Of a DNA stretch of 64,000 bases, positions 7,643 through 16,609 are shown in pieces; the first letter of the stretch is position 1; each line of letters begins with the position of its first letter. Under the pieces are notes generated by a model, which did no database searches, was not told the DNA's origin, and was given only the letters and a program-made list of their open reading frames with translations. Source of the stretch: Rhodocyclus purpureus. Its GTDB lineage: Bacteria; Pseudomonadota; Gammaproteobacteria; Burkholderiales; Rhodocyclaceae. The translations under genes were made by a program, and so were the position numbers. The stretch covers positions 1 to 64,000 of the forward strand of contig NZ_NHRX01000019.1 in NCBI RefSeq assembly GCF_016653115.1, written 5' to 3'.

Positions 7643-10642
7643 TCAGCCGCTCCCCCGCGCGCGCCATTCGCGCAGCGCAGCGCTGAGGATCTCGTACTGG
7701 CGGCGCAGTTCGGCAACGCTCGCGGGGTCGACCTCGCCACCGGACTTGAGCATCTGCTCGACGTCCTTCATCAGCCCGGACAGGCTCGTGCCGCCGATCT
7801 GCGCGATCATGCCCTTCATCGTGTGCGCGGCCCGGGTGGCCTGCTCGCGCTGGCCGGCATCGAGCGCCGCGGCCAGCGTGCCGAACAGTCCCGGCAGGTC
7901 GTCCAGCGCCATCTCGACGACGCTGCGGGCGAGTTCATGGTCACCGCCCAGCAGTTCGAGCATGGTCGCCGCGTCGAACACGCTGCCGGCGGGTTCAGGC
8001 GCTGGCGCCTGGCCCTCCGCTGCGCGCCGTGGCAGCCACTTTTCAAGCATCGCGGACAGCTTGCCGATCTCGATCGGCTTGCACAGGAAATCGTCCATCC
8101 CTGCTGCCAGACAGTCCTGACGGTCCTTCTCGAAGGCGTCGGCAGTGAGCGCGATGATCGGCACCGGCGGGCGTCCGCTCTCGGCCTCCCACTGGCGGAT
8201 GGCACGGGTCGCGGCGTAGCCGTCGAGCACCGGCATCTGCACGTCCATGAACACGAGATCGGGAGTCTCGCCGTAGAGCAGCGAATCGACGCCCTGGCGG
8301 CCGTTCTCGGCCTCGCGTACCTCGATCCCTGACTTCGTCAGCATGAGCTTGATGACCTGACGATTGACCGCATTGTCCTCGACCACCAGCACCCGCCCGG
8401 ACAGGCGCTGCGCCCCTTCGCCGCATTTTCTCTGCATCTTCGGATCCCCCTCCCGCCCGAGTTCGTCTCCTTCCGCGAGCACTTCGACGCGGATGCGGAA
8501 CCAGAAGCGCGAGCCCTGCCCTGGGGCGCTGTCCACCCCGGCCTCGCCGCCCATGAGTTCGGCCAGGCGGCGCACGATCGAGAGGCCAAGCCCGGTACCA
8601 CCGTACTGGCGGGTGGTCGAGCTGTCGATCTGCGAGAAGGGCTCGAACATCAGCGGCTGCTTGTCGGCAGGAATGCCGATGCCGGTGTCGGCGACCGCGA
8701 ATTCGAGCACCGCATCGCCTCCGGCGCAGGACACTTCCCGCGCCGTGATGCGGACTTCGCCACGCTCGGTGAACTTGATCGCGTTGTTCACCAGGTTGCC
8801 GAGCATCTGGCGCAGGCGCACGGTATCACCGCGGTAACGCCGTCCTGCCGCCACCTGGCTTGCCGACTCGATGCGCAAGCCCTTGGCGATGGCTGATTCG
8901 CCGAACAGCGCGTGAATTTCCTGAATGATCTGCGCGGGAGCGAAAACCATGGCTTCGAGTTCTATCCTGTCCTCCTCGACCTTCGACAGGTCGAGGATGT
9001 CGTTGAGCAAGGCGAGCAGCATCTCGCCGGAATTCAGGATGGTACGCGCGCACCTGCCGCGCTCCTCGTCGCTGATACCGGGAAGTAGCAGCACCTGCGC
9101 CATGCCGAGGATGCCGTTCATCGGCGTGCGGATTTCGTGGCTGACGGTGGCGAGGAAACGGCTCTTAGCGACGCTCGCCTGCTGCGCCTTCTGCTGCGCC
9201 TCGATCAACTCGGCCTCGGTCCGCTTCTGCGCCGAGATGTCGACGAAGGCCCAGATCGACTCTTCGCCACCGGCGTGGAGTCGGGCGCCGAAAACATCAT
9301 ACCACCCGGCCGATCCGTCCTTGCGCAGGAACTGTTTCTGCTGCCGGAAGACGCCGCCGGCCGCGATCACCGGCAGAGCCGCGTTGCCGAAAGCTCGCCA
9401 GTCTTCATCGCTCACATGGAGCAGCTGAGTCGGCTGATCGACGAGGTCTTCCTGCCGGTAGTCGAGCATGCGCGCGAAGGCGTGGTTCATCCAGACCATC
9501 CGCCGCCGCCGCAGCATGACGAAGCCGACGACTTCGCTCTGCAGGATCGCCTGCTGTTCCTCGAGCAGGCTGGCGATCCTGGCGTCGGCTTCGCGGCGGG
9601 CACTGATGTCGATGAAGCTGCCGACCATGCGCACTGGGTTGCCGTCGGCGTCACGCTCGACGACGCCGCCACGATCATGCACCCAGACGCTGCCGTCCCT
9701 GCCGAGCATGCGGTGTTCCGACTGGTAGCTCTCGCACTCGCCCTTGAGCACCGCGTCGACCCTCTGCCGGACGGCAGGACGGTCGTCCGGGTGAATCCTG
9801 GCGGCGAACTCCGCGAAGGAACCGATCTCCCCCTTGTCGTCGAGGCCGAGAATCTCGTACCAGCGCCGGTTGTGCACCACCTTCCCCGAAGGCAGGTGCC
9901 AGTCCCAGATCGCCTCGCGCGTCACCCGCAGCACGTCCTGCAGGCGACGCTCGCTCTCGGCCACCTTCTCCTGCTCGCGCACGACCAGCGAGATGTCCTG
10001 CGCGATGATCAGGACCTGCATCCTGCCCTGCGCGTCCTTGAACGGATGCTTGATCGAGCGGAAATGCTGGATCTCGCCGGTGGCGGCATTGAGCGTGTCC
10101 TCGAAGACGACCTCGGCCTCCCCGCGCGCCATGATCGCGAGTACGTTCTCACGGAAAGCATCGGCGATCTCGGGCGGAACGCCGAAATCACCGTCCTGCT
10201 TGCCGACCAGCTCTTCCGGCGTCGTGTCGTACAGCTTCGCCAGCGCCCGGTTGCCGAAGAGGAAATTGCCTTCGGCATCCTTCAGGCAGACGGGGTCGGG
10301 AATCTCGCTGATCAGGGTGCGCAGTAGGCTTTCGCTGTCGCGCAGCGCGTCGCTGCCGGCCTGCAGCGAGGCCAGTTCGTGCTCGACGCGGCACATGAGG
10401 CGCCGCAGGAGGCGCCACGCGCACAGCGACAGCAGGACGAAGGCGGCCAGCAGGGCCAGCGTCGGCAGGACCTCCTCGGGCCAGCCCGCGAGATAGTCGG
10501 CCAGCGCGACGCCATGATGCCGGGCACCCTGCCTCAGCGACAGCGCGGCCAGGGCAGCGACGAGCAGGTTGGCGACGGCCAGGCAGGCCAGCAAGCCCCG
10601 TTGCAAGTGCCGGCGGCAAGCCGCGTCGAGAAGCGATCCCAC
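7643..10642 (-). CDS. Hybrid sensor histidine kinase with three PAS domains, receiver and Hpt
   Basis: Membrane sensor kinase, 999 residues from a GTG at 10642 (GGAG six bases upstream); longer frames read into the preceding pilin gene and are rejected. Two membrane segments (about 18-37 and 58-78) enclose a very small periplasmic loop, so the signal is probably cytoplasmic or membrane-borne. PAS domains follow at about 103-220, 232-350 and 362-475 (VCLKDAEGNFLFGNRA; WDWHLPSGKVVHNRRWYEIL; MVWMNHAFARML). HisKA has H502 in FLATVSHEIRTPMNG; the ATPase has NLVNNAIKF, DTGIGIP and GGTGLGLSI; the receiver has D800 in LVFMDVQMPVLDGY; Hpt has H940 in AAHTMKGMIAQIG. All phosphorelay residues are present. 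No separate response regulator is adjacent. It lies 170 bases after the pilus genes in the same direction and may report on or control the pilus. Confidence 0.9.
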   Translation of the reverse strand: MGSLLDAACRRHLQRGLLACLAVANLLVAALAALSLRQGARHHGVALADYLAGWPEEVLPTLALLAAFVLLSLCAWRLLRRLMCRVEHELASLQAGSDALRDSESLLRTLISEIPDPVCLKDAEGNFLFGNRALAKLYDTTPEELVGKQDGDFGVPPEIADAFRENVLAIMARGEAEVVFEDTLNAATGEIQHFRSIKHPFKDAQGRMQVLIIAQDISLVVREQEKVAESERRLQDVLRVTREAIWDWHLPSGKVVHNRRWYEILGLDDKGEIGSFAEFAARIHPDDRPAVRQRVDAVLKGECESYQSEHRMLGRDGSVWVHDRGGVVERDADGNPVRMVGSFIDISARREADARIASLLEEQQAILQSEVVGFVMLRRRRMVWMNHAFARMLDYRQEDLVDQPTQLLHVSDEDWRAFGNAALPVIAAGGVFRQQKQFLRKDGSAGWYDVFGARLHAGGEESIWAFVDISAQKRTEAELIEAQQKAQQASVAKSRFLATVSHEIRTPMNGILGMAQVLLLPGISDEERGRCARTILNSGEMLLALLNDILDLSKVEEDRIELEAMVFAPAQIIQEIHALFGESAIAKGLRIESASQVAAGRRYRGDTVRLRQMLGNLVNNAIKFTERGEVRITAREVSCAGGDAVLEFAVADTGIGIPADKQPLMFEPFSQIDSSTTRQYGGTGLGLSIVRRLAELMGGEAGVDSAPGQGSRFWFRIRVEVLAEGDELGREGDPKMQRKCGEGAQRLSGRVLVVEDNAVNRQVIKLMLTKSGIEVREAENGRQGVDSLLYGETPDLVFMDVQMPVLDGYAATRAIRQWEAESGRPPVPIIALTADAFEKDRQDCLAAGMDDFLCKPIEIGKLSAMLEKWLPRRAAEGQAPAPEPAGSVFDAATMLELLGGDHELARSVVEMALDDLPGLFGTLAAALDAGQREQATRAAHTMKGMIAQIGGTSLSGLMKDVEQMLKSGGEVDPASVAELRRQYEILSAALREWRARGSG

Positions 10643-10746
10643 GAATACTCCGAAAAAGGGCGGTGCATATCCGCCGCGGCGACAAGAATACCGCGTAAAG
10701 ACAAGCGGCGTGGGGACTTGCAACGCGGACGCTGCAAAACGCATCG

Positions 10747-10778
10747 GCGCAGACACGGAGACGCTGCCGTGTCTGCGC
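10747..10778. terminator. Hairpin between pilus operon and sensor kinase
   Basis: A perfect 12-bp inverted repeat (GCGCAGACACGG with CCGTGTCTGCGC, 8-base loop) sits 34 bases after the last minor-pilin stop. There is no clear T run, only TTTT further on, so it may weaken rather than end transcription, or stabilise the 3' end. Confidence 0.5.
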
Positions 10779-10812
10779 GCAAGCGGTCCTCGGCAGCTGC
10801 CACGGCGAGTGC

Positions 10813-11505
10813 TCAGGGCAGCTTGCCGGCGGCGATCATGCGGCTGAACAGGATGTTCGGCGACAACCAGACGAGCAGGTCGTCGAATTCGCCGGCGGCA
10901 GTGCCGGCCTGGGTCGGCGGGTGCATGACGAAGTCCTTGTCGCCGTCGAGGTTCTCGCGCTCGTCGTCCGCCGGCTGCCCGCCACCGAGTCCGCCGCGAC
11001 CGTTCCGGCCGTGCGCAACGATCACCGCCGGCAGTGCGCTGCCGAGGATGTCGTCGGCGGAACATTGCGGCTTGCGCGCGACGCACAGGTCGCCGGTGCT
11101 GGCCAGCGAGAAGCCGCTCCGCGCCGACATGGCAGGAGCGACGCGGTAGCGCAGGAAATTGCCCCAGGCGTCCTCGCGACCGACACCCAACTCGCGCCAC
11201 GGCAGCCCGCCCTCGGCCGCGCGGCAGTCGCCGTCACTCTGGCGATCCTCGGCACCGTCGCCGTCGGTATCGGGACAGGGCAGGTAGGGCTTGCCCGGGC
11301 GGCTGGCGGCGTAACCGACCAGCGCCTCGATCAGTTCGGAGAACTGCCTCTGCTGCGCGGCGGTGGCGCGCAGTTCGCCTTGTGCCGACAGGGAGACGAG
11401 CATGCCGCCGAGCAGGAGGCCGGTGATGGCGAGCACGACGGCGAGTTCGACCAGACTGAAGCCATGCCGGCGGCGGCACGTGCTGCGGAGCAAGGCGGCA
11501 CTCAT
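10813..11505 (-). CDS. Type IV prepilin-like minor pilin with DxDGDG loop
   Basis: A 230-residue prepilin. The class III leader ends at G|FSLVELAVVLAITGLLLGG (cleavage after Gly15, Glu at mature position 5), so PilD-type peptidase should process it. After the N-terminal helix comes PCPDTDGDGAEDRQSDGDC, an Asp-rich loop between cysteines that resembles a calcium-binding DxDGDG motif, then LPWRELGVGREDAWGNFLRY. The same PCPDT...LPWR arrangement occurs in the neighbouring gene. The start at 11505 overlaps the upstream stop (ATGA). It is the last gene of the pilus assembly set. Likely a minor pilin or tip component; partner roles are inferred from the locus. Confidence 0.85.
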   Translation of the reverse strand: MSAALLRSTCRRRHGFSLVELAVVLAITGLLLGGMLVSLSAQGELRATAAQQRQFSELIEALVGYAASRPGKPYLPCPDTDGDGAEDRQSDGDCRAAEGGLPWRELGVGREDAWGNFLRYRVAPAMSARSGFSLASTGDLCVARKPQCSADDILGSALPAVIVAHGRNGRGGLGGGQPADDERENLDGDKDFVMHPPTQAGTAAGEFDDLLVWLSPNILFSRMIAAGKLP

Positions 11506-12701
11506 GGCCTTGCACCTGGCGGCGCTGCAGCCCTCAGGCAAAGGGCCACGTCGGCACTGGGCTGCGCCGAATCCCAGGCGCCGGCACCGGCAAGCGTCGT
11601 CGCCGGCGTGCCGAGCGCGGTGAGGTTTTCGCCCTCGAAATAGCTCCCCAGCTGCGTCCTCTCCAGCGCGCTGCGCGGACCGCCGCCGCTGCGTTCGCCG
11701 GCGAAGACGATGGCCGCGGCGCAGTGTTCGCCATTGACCGTGAGACAATCCTGCGCCGGCGTGCATACCAGGTAGCGGAGCTGGTCGTTCCACTTCTCCT
11801 TCCATTCCCGGTAGCGTGTGCCGCTGGCGAGCGCCTCGTCCGGCACCGCGCCGACCTGTTTGGCACCCTGCGCCAAGGCATCGTCCAGCTGCGGCAGCCC
11901 GGCGGCCTGCAGGCGCTCACTGATCCGGACGAGCGACAGGTTGATCTGTGCGGCGAAGTCGCTGCGCGCGCGGACGCGCGTGAAGATGTCGCGCGGCGTG
12001 ATCCAGACCAGCCGGTCGTTGATCTGGAGGTCGTCGCGCGCCCCCTGCCTGAGGGTGACGGTGCTGCTGTCGGGGAAGCTGCCCGACTCCAGATAGCTCG
12101 CGTAGTCGTTGCCCTGCTCGCCCGGGCAGATGCCGGTGCCGGCGCGACGCTGCTGGCCGGCGAGTGGCCGGCCGGGAGCGAAGATGACGGCCGCAGCGCC
12201 ATCCTCTTCAGTGAGGACGGCACCGCTGCCGGCGTCGACGACGCGCAGTTGGCCGGCGCTGTCCCAGTTGAGCAGCTTCGGTTTCGCGTTGTTCTTGAAG
12301 CTGCCGGAAACCGCGTACCACAGGCATTCGTAGTCGGCGTCGCGCAGGTCCGGCAGGTCCAGGGTCCGCCAAGGCAGGCGGCCGATGACGCTCATCCCTG
12401 CCTTGTCGCAGTACAGTTCGGCCTTGCCATCGTTGTTGGTGTCGGGGCAAGGCAGGAAGCCGGCCACCTGGCGCAGTTCGTCGTGGGAGTCGAGATGCCG
12501 CTCAGGGTAGCTCGCGGCGAAGCCGATCAGCGCTTCGCGTGCCTGCGCCAGCGCCGTCCTGGTCGCGTACTCGCGCGCCGGCGGCGTGGCACCGTCGACC
12601 TGCCCGAAGAAGATGGACATGGCCGCGAGCAGCAGGATCAGCAAGCTGACGAGCAGCGCGGCACCGCGCTGCCGGCGCCGAGACGGGGAGGCGTGCTTCA
12701 T
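11502..12701 (-). CDS. PilX-like minor pilin/pilus tip protein with DTNNDG loop
   Basis: A 399-residue membrane-anchored protein. The N-terminus RQRGAALLVSLLILLLAA is PilX-like: Arg-Gly-Ala followed by a hydrophobic helix with no canonical Glu5. The ectodomain has ALAQAREALIGFAASYPE, an Asp-rich PCPDTNNDGKAELYC loop, IGRLPWRTLDLPDLRDADYECLWYAVSG and paired cysteines further on. The loop resembles a calcium site. Similar proteins are common beside MSHA-like loci in Betaproteobacteria, usually annotated only as pilus assembly proteins. It overlaps both neighbours by 4 bases. Size and the large ectodomain suggest a pilus-tip or adhesin function; this is inference. Confidence 0.8.
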   Translation of the reverse strand: MKHASPSRRRQRGAALLVSLLILLLAAMSIFFGQVDGATPPAREYATRTALAQAREALIGFAASYPERHLDSHDELRQVAGFLPCPDTNNDGKAELYCDKAGMSVIGRLPWRTLDLPDLRDADYECLWYAVSGSFKNNAKPKLLNWDSAGQLRVVDAGSGAVLTEEDGAAAVIFAPGRPLAGQQRRAGTGICPGEQGNDYASYLESGSFPDSSTVTLRQGARDDLQINDRLVWITPRDIFTRVRARSDFAAQINLSLVRISERLQAAGLPQLDDALAQGAKQVGAVPDEALASGTRYREWKEKWNDQLRYLVCTPAQDCLTVNGEHCAAAIVFAGERSGGGPRSALERTQLGSYFEGENLTALGTPATTLAGAGAWDSAQPSADVALCLRAAAPPGARP

Positions 12702-13180
12702 GGCGAGGGGCGGCGGCGGTCGGAACTGTGACGATGGATGACGATGCTCCCGTCTCCGGGCAGACCACGCAGTTCACCGTGTGCCGGGCCGATCGTCTCG
12801 CCTGCACGCACGCTGGCTGCCGCTGCGTGCGGCGGCCCGACGGTCAAGCGTTCAGGCGCCTGCGGCCCCGCAGCGCGGGCGAATCGGGATGCATCCGCAT
12901 CCTGCGCGACCCCGTTGATCCAGGCCGTGTGGCGGCCGCTGCTGCGCAGCACCAGGCCGTTTACGGTCAGCGCCTGCGCGTCGAGCGAGTGGCCATCGCT
13001 GGTGGACGGGCGCAGGCGATCGAGTTGCTGCCGCTCGGCGGGGGTGAAGAACAGACGACCGAGCGGCTGCTCGGCACGGACGGCAGCAGCACCCAACAGC
13101 AGCGCAGCGGAAACCGTCGCCAGCAGCAGCGCCCGAGCTGCTGCCCGTGGCGCGAACGGGAGGGGACGGCGCGCGCTCAT
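12698..13180 (-). CDS. Periplasmic MshK-like pilus assembly protein
   Basis: A 160-residue protein with an N-terminal signal sequence (RAAARALLLATVSAALLLGA, cleavage near VRAEQ). The mature start EQPLGRLFFTPAERQQLDRLR is a recurrent signature of small periplasmic pilus-biogenesis proteins. It then has one compact beta-rich section (LTVNGLVLRSSGRHTAWINGV) recalling PilP/GspC-type domains that link inner membrane and secretin. The start at 13180 overlaps the preceding gene by 4 bases, the reason to prefer it over the ATG at 13222. By position and size it corresponds to MshK. No symbol is given because sequence identity to MshK proper could not be tested. Confidence 0.65.
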   Translation of the reverse strand: MSARRPLPFAPRAAARALLLATVSAALLLGAAAVRAEQPLGRLFFTPAERQQLDRLRPSTSDGHSLDAQALTVNGLVLRSSGRHTAWINGVAQDADASRFARAAGPQAPERLTVGPPHAAAASVRAGETIGPAHGELRGLPGDGSIVIHRHSSDRRRPSP

Positions 13181-13836
13181 CGCCGCTCCCCGGAGTGCAC
13201 CGTGATGCAGTCGATCTCGCACTCGGCCTGCACAGCCGCGCCGTCGGCCGCGGCGGCAGCGAACGGCAATCGCTGCAGGCTGCAGCGCTTCACCTGCAGC
13301 AGGGCTTGCGCGCGCTGCTCCAGCTCGTCGAGCAGCCGGAACAGGTCTTCCTCGTGCACGAGCCGGGCCTGCAGTTGCAGCGTGCTCACGTGGAAGCCGG
13401 GATCGGCCCGTGCGGATGCCGAAGTCACTGCCTCATCATTGCCGTCGTCGCTGCGCCTGGCGAGCGGCAGCGACGGCGATATCGCGTAGTGCAGGGCCGG
13501 CAGCTGATGCTTCTCGCGCAGTTCGGCGAGCAGGTCGGCCCAGGCAAAGCGCTGTCCCTCGCCGACGACACCGCGCTGCCGCAGTTCGGCAAACAGCCGC
13601 GCGCTGCGCGCGAGCTCCTGCTCCTCGGCGCCGACCTGCCCGAGTTGCGCGACGGACTCGGCGCGCTCGGCGGCGGCTGCGAGCTTGCCGCGCTCGGCAG
13701 CGACCCGCCGATCGTGGGCGAAGAAGACGGCAGCAGCGCCGAGGACAATCAGCAGCGACGCGACGAGAAGCGCGCGCCCGACTGCGCGCAGCCCTGCCGG
13801 CAGTCCGGACCGTTCCAGCCGCAACGCGAAGTTCAT
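13177..13836 (-). CDS. PilO/MshJ-like inner-membrane pilus assembly protein
   Basis: A 219-residue bitopic protein: one membrane helix (ALLVASLLIVLGAAAVFFA), then a coiled-coil region rich in Ala/Glu/Arg (about 45-110) and a small alpha/beta domain with HVSTLQLQARLVHEEDLFRLL typical of the ferredoxin-like PilO/MshJ fold. In MSHA and type IV pilus systems this protein pairs with the PilN/MshI partner to form the alignment subcomplex. It overlaps genes on both sides by 4 bases and directly follows the MshI-like gene, as in known loci. Confidence comes from topology and context more than residues. Confidence 0.75.
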   Translation of the reverse strand: MNFALRLERSGLPAGLRAVGRALLVASLLIVLGAAAVFFAHDRRVAAERGKLAAAAERAESVAQLGQVGAEEQELARSARLFAELRQRGVVGEGQRFAWADLLAELREKHQLPALHYAISPSLPLARRSDDGNDEAVTSASARADPGFHVSTLQLQARLVHEEDLFRLLDELEQRAQALLQVKRCSLQRLPFAAAAADGAAVQAECEIDCITVHSGERR

Positions 13837-15401
13837 CGGATTTCCCTGCGCCCGACGGCGATGACGAAGCGGGCTTCCTGGAGGCGATCGATCGCCCCGT
13901 CGTCGCTGCGCAGTGCCTCGCCGGCGGCGAAGGGAGCCTGGCGGACTTCGAGGCGCAGCTCGGGTTCAGCCTCGATCGCCGCGAGGAACGCGTCGAAGGC
14001 AGCCAGCGTCCGCCGCGTCGTGCCCGCCACGCCCGACGCCGGAACGCCGCTCGCGTGGACTTCGCCGCCATCGCGCACCCTGCCGCGCAGCAAGGCGCCG
14101 TCGACCTCGCCGGCGAGCGACACGCGGCCGTCCCCGCTCGCCGTCGCCGATGTCGATGCCGATGCCGATGCCGACTCCCAGTCGATCGCTTCCAGCTCGA
14201 TCTGCGGCGCTGCGTCGAGCAGCCGTGATAGCCGGAAGAGCAGCGTCTGCGGCGCGCTGCCCTGCGCCGCCAGTTCGGCATGGCGCCGGCCGAACAGGAG
14301 CAGTGTCTCCTTGTCGGCCGGAAGCGGCGGAAACGCGCTGACGATGCTGCGATAGCGCTGCCGGGCCGCTTCGGCTTCGGTGGCGAGTGCCGCCTCCTGG
14401 CGCAGCAGCGCCTCGCTGGCGAACCACTGCTGGCCGGCAAGCAACAGGCAGAGCGCCAGCGTGGCCGCGCCGACCGCGACGATCCCCTGCCGAATCCGGC
14501 GCAGACGATACGGCTGGCGCAGTGTCTCGTCGGCGAACTGCACGGGCGGGGGATCGGTCGCCAGCAGGTGCAGGAAGAGCGCGTCGCAACGGTCGTCGCC
14601 GGGCGGCGTCTTCAGCCCGCACCGGCGCGCGGCGTCCTCGATGTCGATGAAAGAGAAGCGCAACAACTCGTCGTCGACGCAGCACGCGGCGATCGCCTGC
14701 CGCGAGTCGGCGTGCGCCAGCAGGCGGACGGTGAGCGGCTGCTCCGCCGCCACCAAGCGCTGGCCGCGCAGGTACTGCTGCACCTGGCGTGCTTCATGCG
14801 CGAGCGCGCTGGCGAGGCCTGCCCGACTGCCGTCGGCCAGGCTGCTCAGCCGCGAGAAGCGCAGTCCGCCCTGGTCGAAGTAGCTCTGGCGAACGCTGCC
14901 CGCATGCACGCTCAGCAGCAGGCAGCTCTCGCCGGCAAGGCGCAGGCGGCGCAGCAGCGTCCCGCCGAGCAGGGCCTGCGCGTACACGCCGGACAGCGCC
15001 ACGCCGGCCTGCCGGACGACGGTGAGCCAAGGTGCCAAGCCCTCGGGATGCGTGAGTGCAGCGAGCAGCAGGCGTTCTTCGCGACGCTGCCCACGCGCGT
15101 GTCCGAGCGAAAGGAAGCTCGTCAGCGCAGCGTCGCCGAACTGCTGTCTCAATTTGCGGCGGATGACCGTGACCCGGTCGGCACCACGCAGGAAAGGGAT
15201 CGTTTCCCGCTGCCAGGCTTCCTCGGCAACATTGACGAGCAGGGCGAAGCTTGCCTCGGGGTGCTGCGCCAGATAGGCAGCGAAGCCGGCGACTCCCGCC
15301 GCGTCGACGGCGAAGCTGCCCTCCTCGCGGAGCGCCGCGCGCTGCCAGCGCCACAAGCTGAGGCGCGCGGAATCGAGGTGGAGCAGGCAGCGCTTCGCCA
15401 T
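13833..15401 (-). CDS. MshI-like pilus assembly protein (PilM-like cytoplasmic part fused to PilN-like part)
   Basis: A 522-residue protein. Residues about 1-300 resemble the actin-like PilM/MshI cytoplasmic domain (LSVHAGSVRQSYFDQGGLRFSR; FAAYLAQHPEASFALLVN). A single membrane helix follows (IVAVGAATLALCLLLAGQQW, about 315-335), then a periplasmic coiled coil and a ferredoxin-like PilN/GspL-type domain. The PilM and PilN functions are thus in one chain, as in GspL. Near residue 415 lies a Ser-Ala-Ser-Ala-rich linker, probably a slippage-prone repeat. It is separated from the MshG gene by 3 bases and overlaps the MshJ-like gene by 4. It should bridge the cytoplasmic motor and periplasmic alignment proteins. 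Confidence 0.75.
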   Translation of the reverse strand: MAKRCLLHLDSARLSLWRWQRAALREEGSFAVDAAGVAGFAAYLAQHPEASFALLVNVAEEAWQRETIPFLRGADRVTVIRRKLRQQFGDAALTSFLSLGHARGQRREERLLLAALTHPEGLAPWLTVVRQAGVALSGVYAQALLGGTLLRRLRLAGESCLLLSVHAGSVRQSYFDQGGLRFSRLSSLADGSRAGLASALAHEARQVQQYLRGQRLVAAEQPLTVRLLAHADSRQAIAACCVDDELLRFSFIDIEDAARRCGLKTPPGDDRCDALFLHLLATDPPPVQFADETLRQPYRLRRIRQGIVAVGAATLALCLLLAGQQWFASEALLRQEAALATEAEAARQRYRSIVSAFPPLPADKETLLLFGRRHAELAAQGSAPQTLLFRLSRLLDAAPQIELEAIDWESASASASTSATASGDGRVSLAGEVDGALLRGRVRDGGEVHASGVPASGVAGTTRRTLAAFDAFLAAIEAEPELRLEVRQAPFAAGEALRSDDGAIDRLQEARFVIAVGRREIR

Positions 15402-15404
15402 GGT

Positions 15405-16607
15405 TCATACCGGGAGGTGGGCGATCACGTCGTACACCGGACCGAGCACGGCGATCATGATCCAGCCGAGCAGTCCGCCGAGGACGACGGTGAGCAGCGG
15501 CTCGATCAACTGCTGCACCTTCTCGACCGCTTCGCGGACGTCGCGGTTGTAGAAGTAGCTGACGTTGCCGAGCGCACGATCGAGGTCACCGGTGTTCTCG
15601 CCGATGCGCAGCATGCGGATCACCAGCGGCGGGAACAGCCCGGCCGCCTCGAACGCCGCGCTGACGCTGCGCCCCTCGCTGATCAGCTGCTCGGCCTCTT
15701 CAACCCCCGCGCGGATCGCGAGGTTGCCGAGCACCTCGCGCGTGCTGCGCAGGGCCTCGGTCAACGGGATTCCTGCTGCGTAGAGCATCGCCAGCGTGGT
15801 CGCGAAGCGCGACAGGATGATCTTGCGCAGGATCTGGCCGAGCAGCGGCAGGCGCAGCTTGAGCGCATCGAAACGCAGGCGGGCGAGCGGGTTGCGTGCG
15901 AGCAGGAAGCGTACGAGGACGAGGGCGACCAGCAGCAGCGGAATGGCGACGTACCAGCCGGCGACGAAAAGGTCCGAGACGAAGAACAGGGCGCGCGTCT
16001 GCAGGGGCAGCTGCTGTCCCATGTTGCTCACGAAAGCCTTCAGCTGCGGCACCAGATGGATCATCAGGAAGGAGGTCGCAGCGATGACGATGGCGCCGAC
16101 GAAGGCCGGATAGAGAAGGACCTTCTTCGTCTGCGCCGCGAGTTCGTCTTCCCATTTGAGGGACTCGCAGACCCTCTCCAGCACTTCGGGCAGGCAGCCC
16201 GAGTTCTCGCCGGCGCCGACCAGGCTGACGAACACCGGATCGAAGACCCGGCCCTGCGCCGCCATCGCCTGCGACAGGGTCTGCCCGCCTTCGATGGCCT
16301 CGATCAGGCCGGCGACGACCTCGCGGAAACGCGGCTGCTCCAGGCTGTCGCGCAGGTCGCGCAAGCCGTCGAGCAGGCTCACCCCGGCGCGCGCGAGCTG
16401 TTCGAGGTGGAAGCAGAAGTTGATCAGCTCGCGCCGCGGCGGGCGCCGGCTGCGCCGGGAAGCTGCCTCGCCGAGCGGCTTGCCGTCGATCAGATCCAGT
16501 TCCATGCGGCGCAGGCGCAGGTCGAGGTCGGCGAGATTGGCAGCATCGATGCGCCCGAGCGTGCTGCGTCCGTGGGCATCGATCGCGCGGTAGCTGAAGG
16601 TCGGCAT
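15405..16607 (-). CDS. mshG: Pilus inner-membrane platform protein (PilC/GspF family)
   Basis: A 400-residue polytopic protein with two GspF domains. The N-terminus MPTFSYRAIDAHGRSTLGRI is typical. Each repeat carries the family signature FHLEQLARAGVSLLDGLRDL and RFATTLAMLYAAGIPLTEAL, and GAGENSG/RIGENTG motifs follow. Membrane segments are at about 165-190, 215-235 and 370-390. Known role: platform that couples the assembly ATPase to pilin extraction. The ATG at 16607 begins 2 bases after the ATPase gene, so the two are co-translated; a much longer frame upstream is an overlap artefact. The mshG symbol is by locus context. Confidence 0.9.
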   Translation of the reverse strand: MPTFSYRAIDAHGRSTLGRIDAANLADLDLRLRRMELDLIDGKPLGEAASRRSRRPPRRELINFCFHLEQLARAGVSLLDGLRDLRDSLEQPRFREVVAGLIEAIEGGQTLSQAMAAQGRVFDPVFVSLVGAGENSGCLPEVLERVCESLKWEDELAAQTKKVLLYPAFVGAIVIAATSFLMIHLVPQLKAFVSNMGQQLPLQTRALFFVSDLFVAGWYVAIPLLLVALVLVRFLLARNPLARLRFDALKLRLPLLGQILRKIILSRFATTLAMLYAAGIPLTEALRSTREVLGNLAIRAGVEEAEQLISEGRSVSAAFEAAGLFPPLVIRMLRIGENTGDLDRALGNVSYFYNRDVREAVEKVQQLIEPLLTVVLGGLLGWIMIAVLGPVYDVIAHLPV

Positions 16608-16609
16608 CG

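Noticed and set aside
10643-11200. N-terminal extension of the hybrid kinase
   Set aside because: It is the shadow of the minor pilin gene; the GTG at 10642 has a ribosome site and precedes the first membrane helix.
11506-11805. N-terminal extension of the minor pilin gene
   Set aside because: It overlaps the preceding gene in another frame, and the prepilin leader requires the start at 11505.
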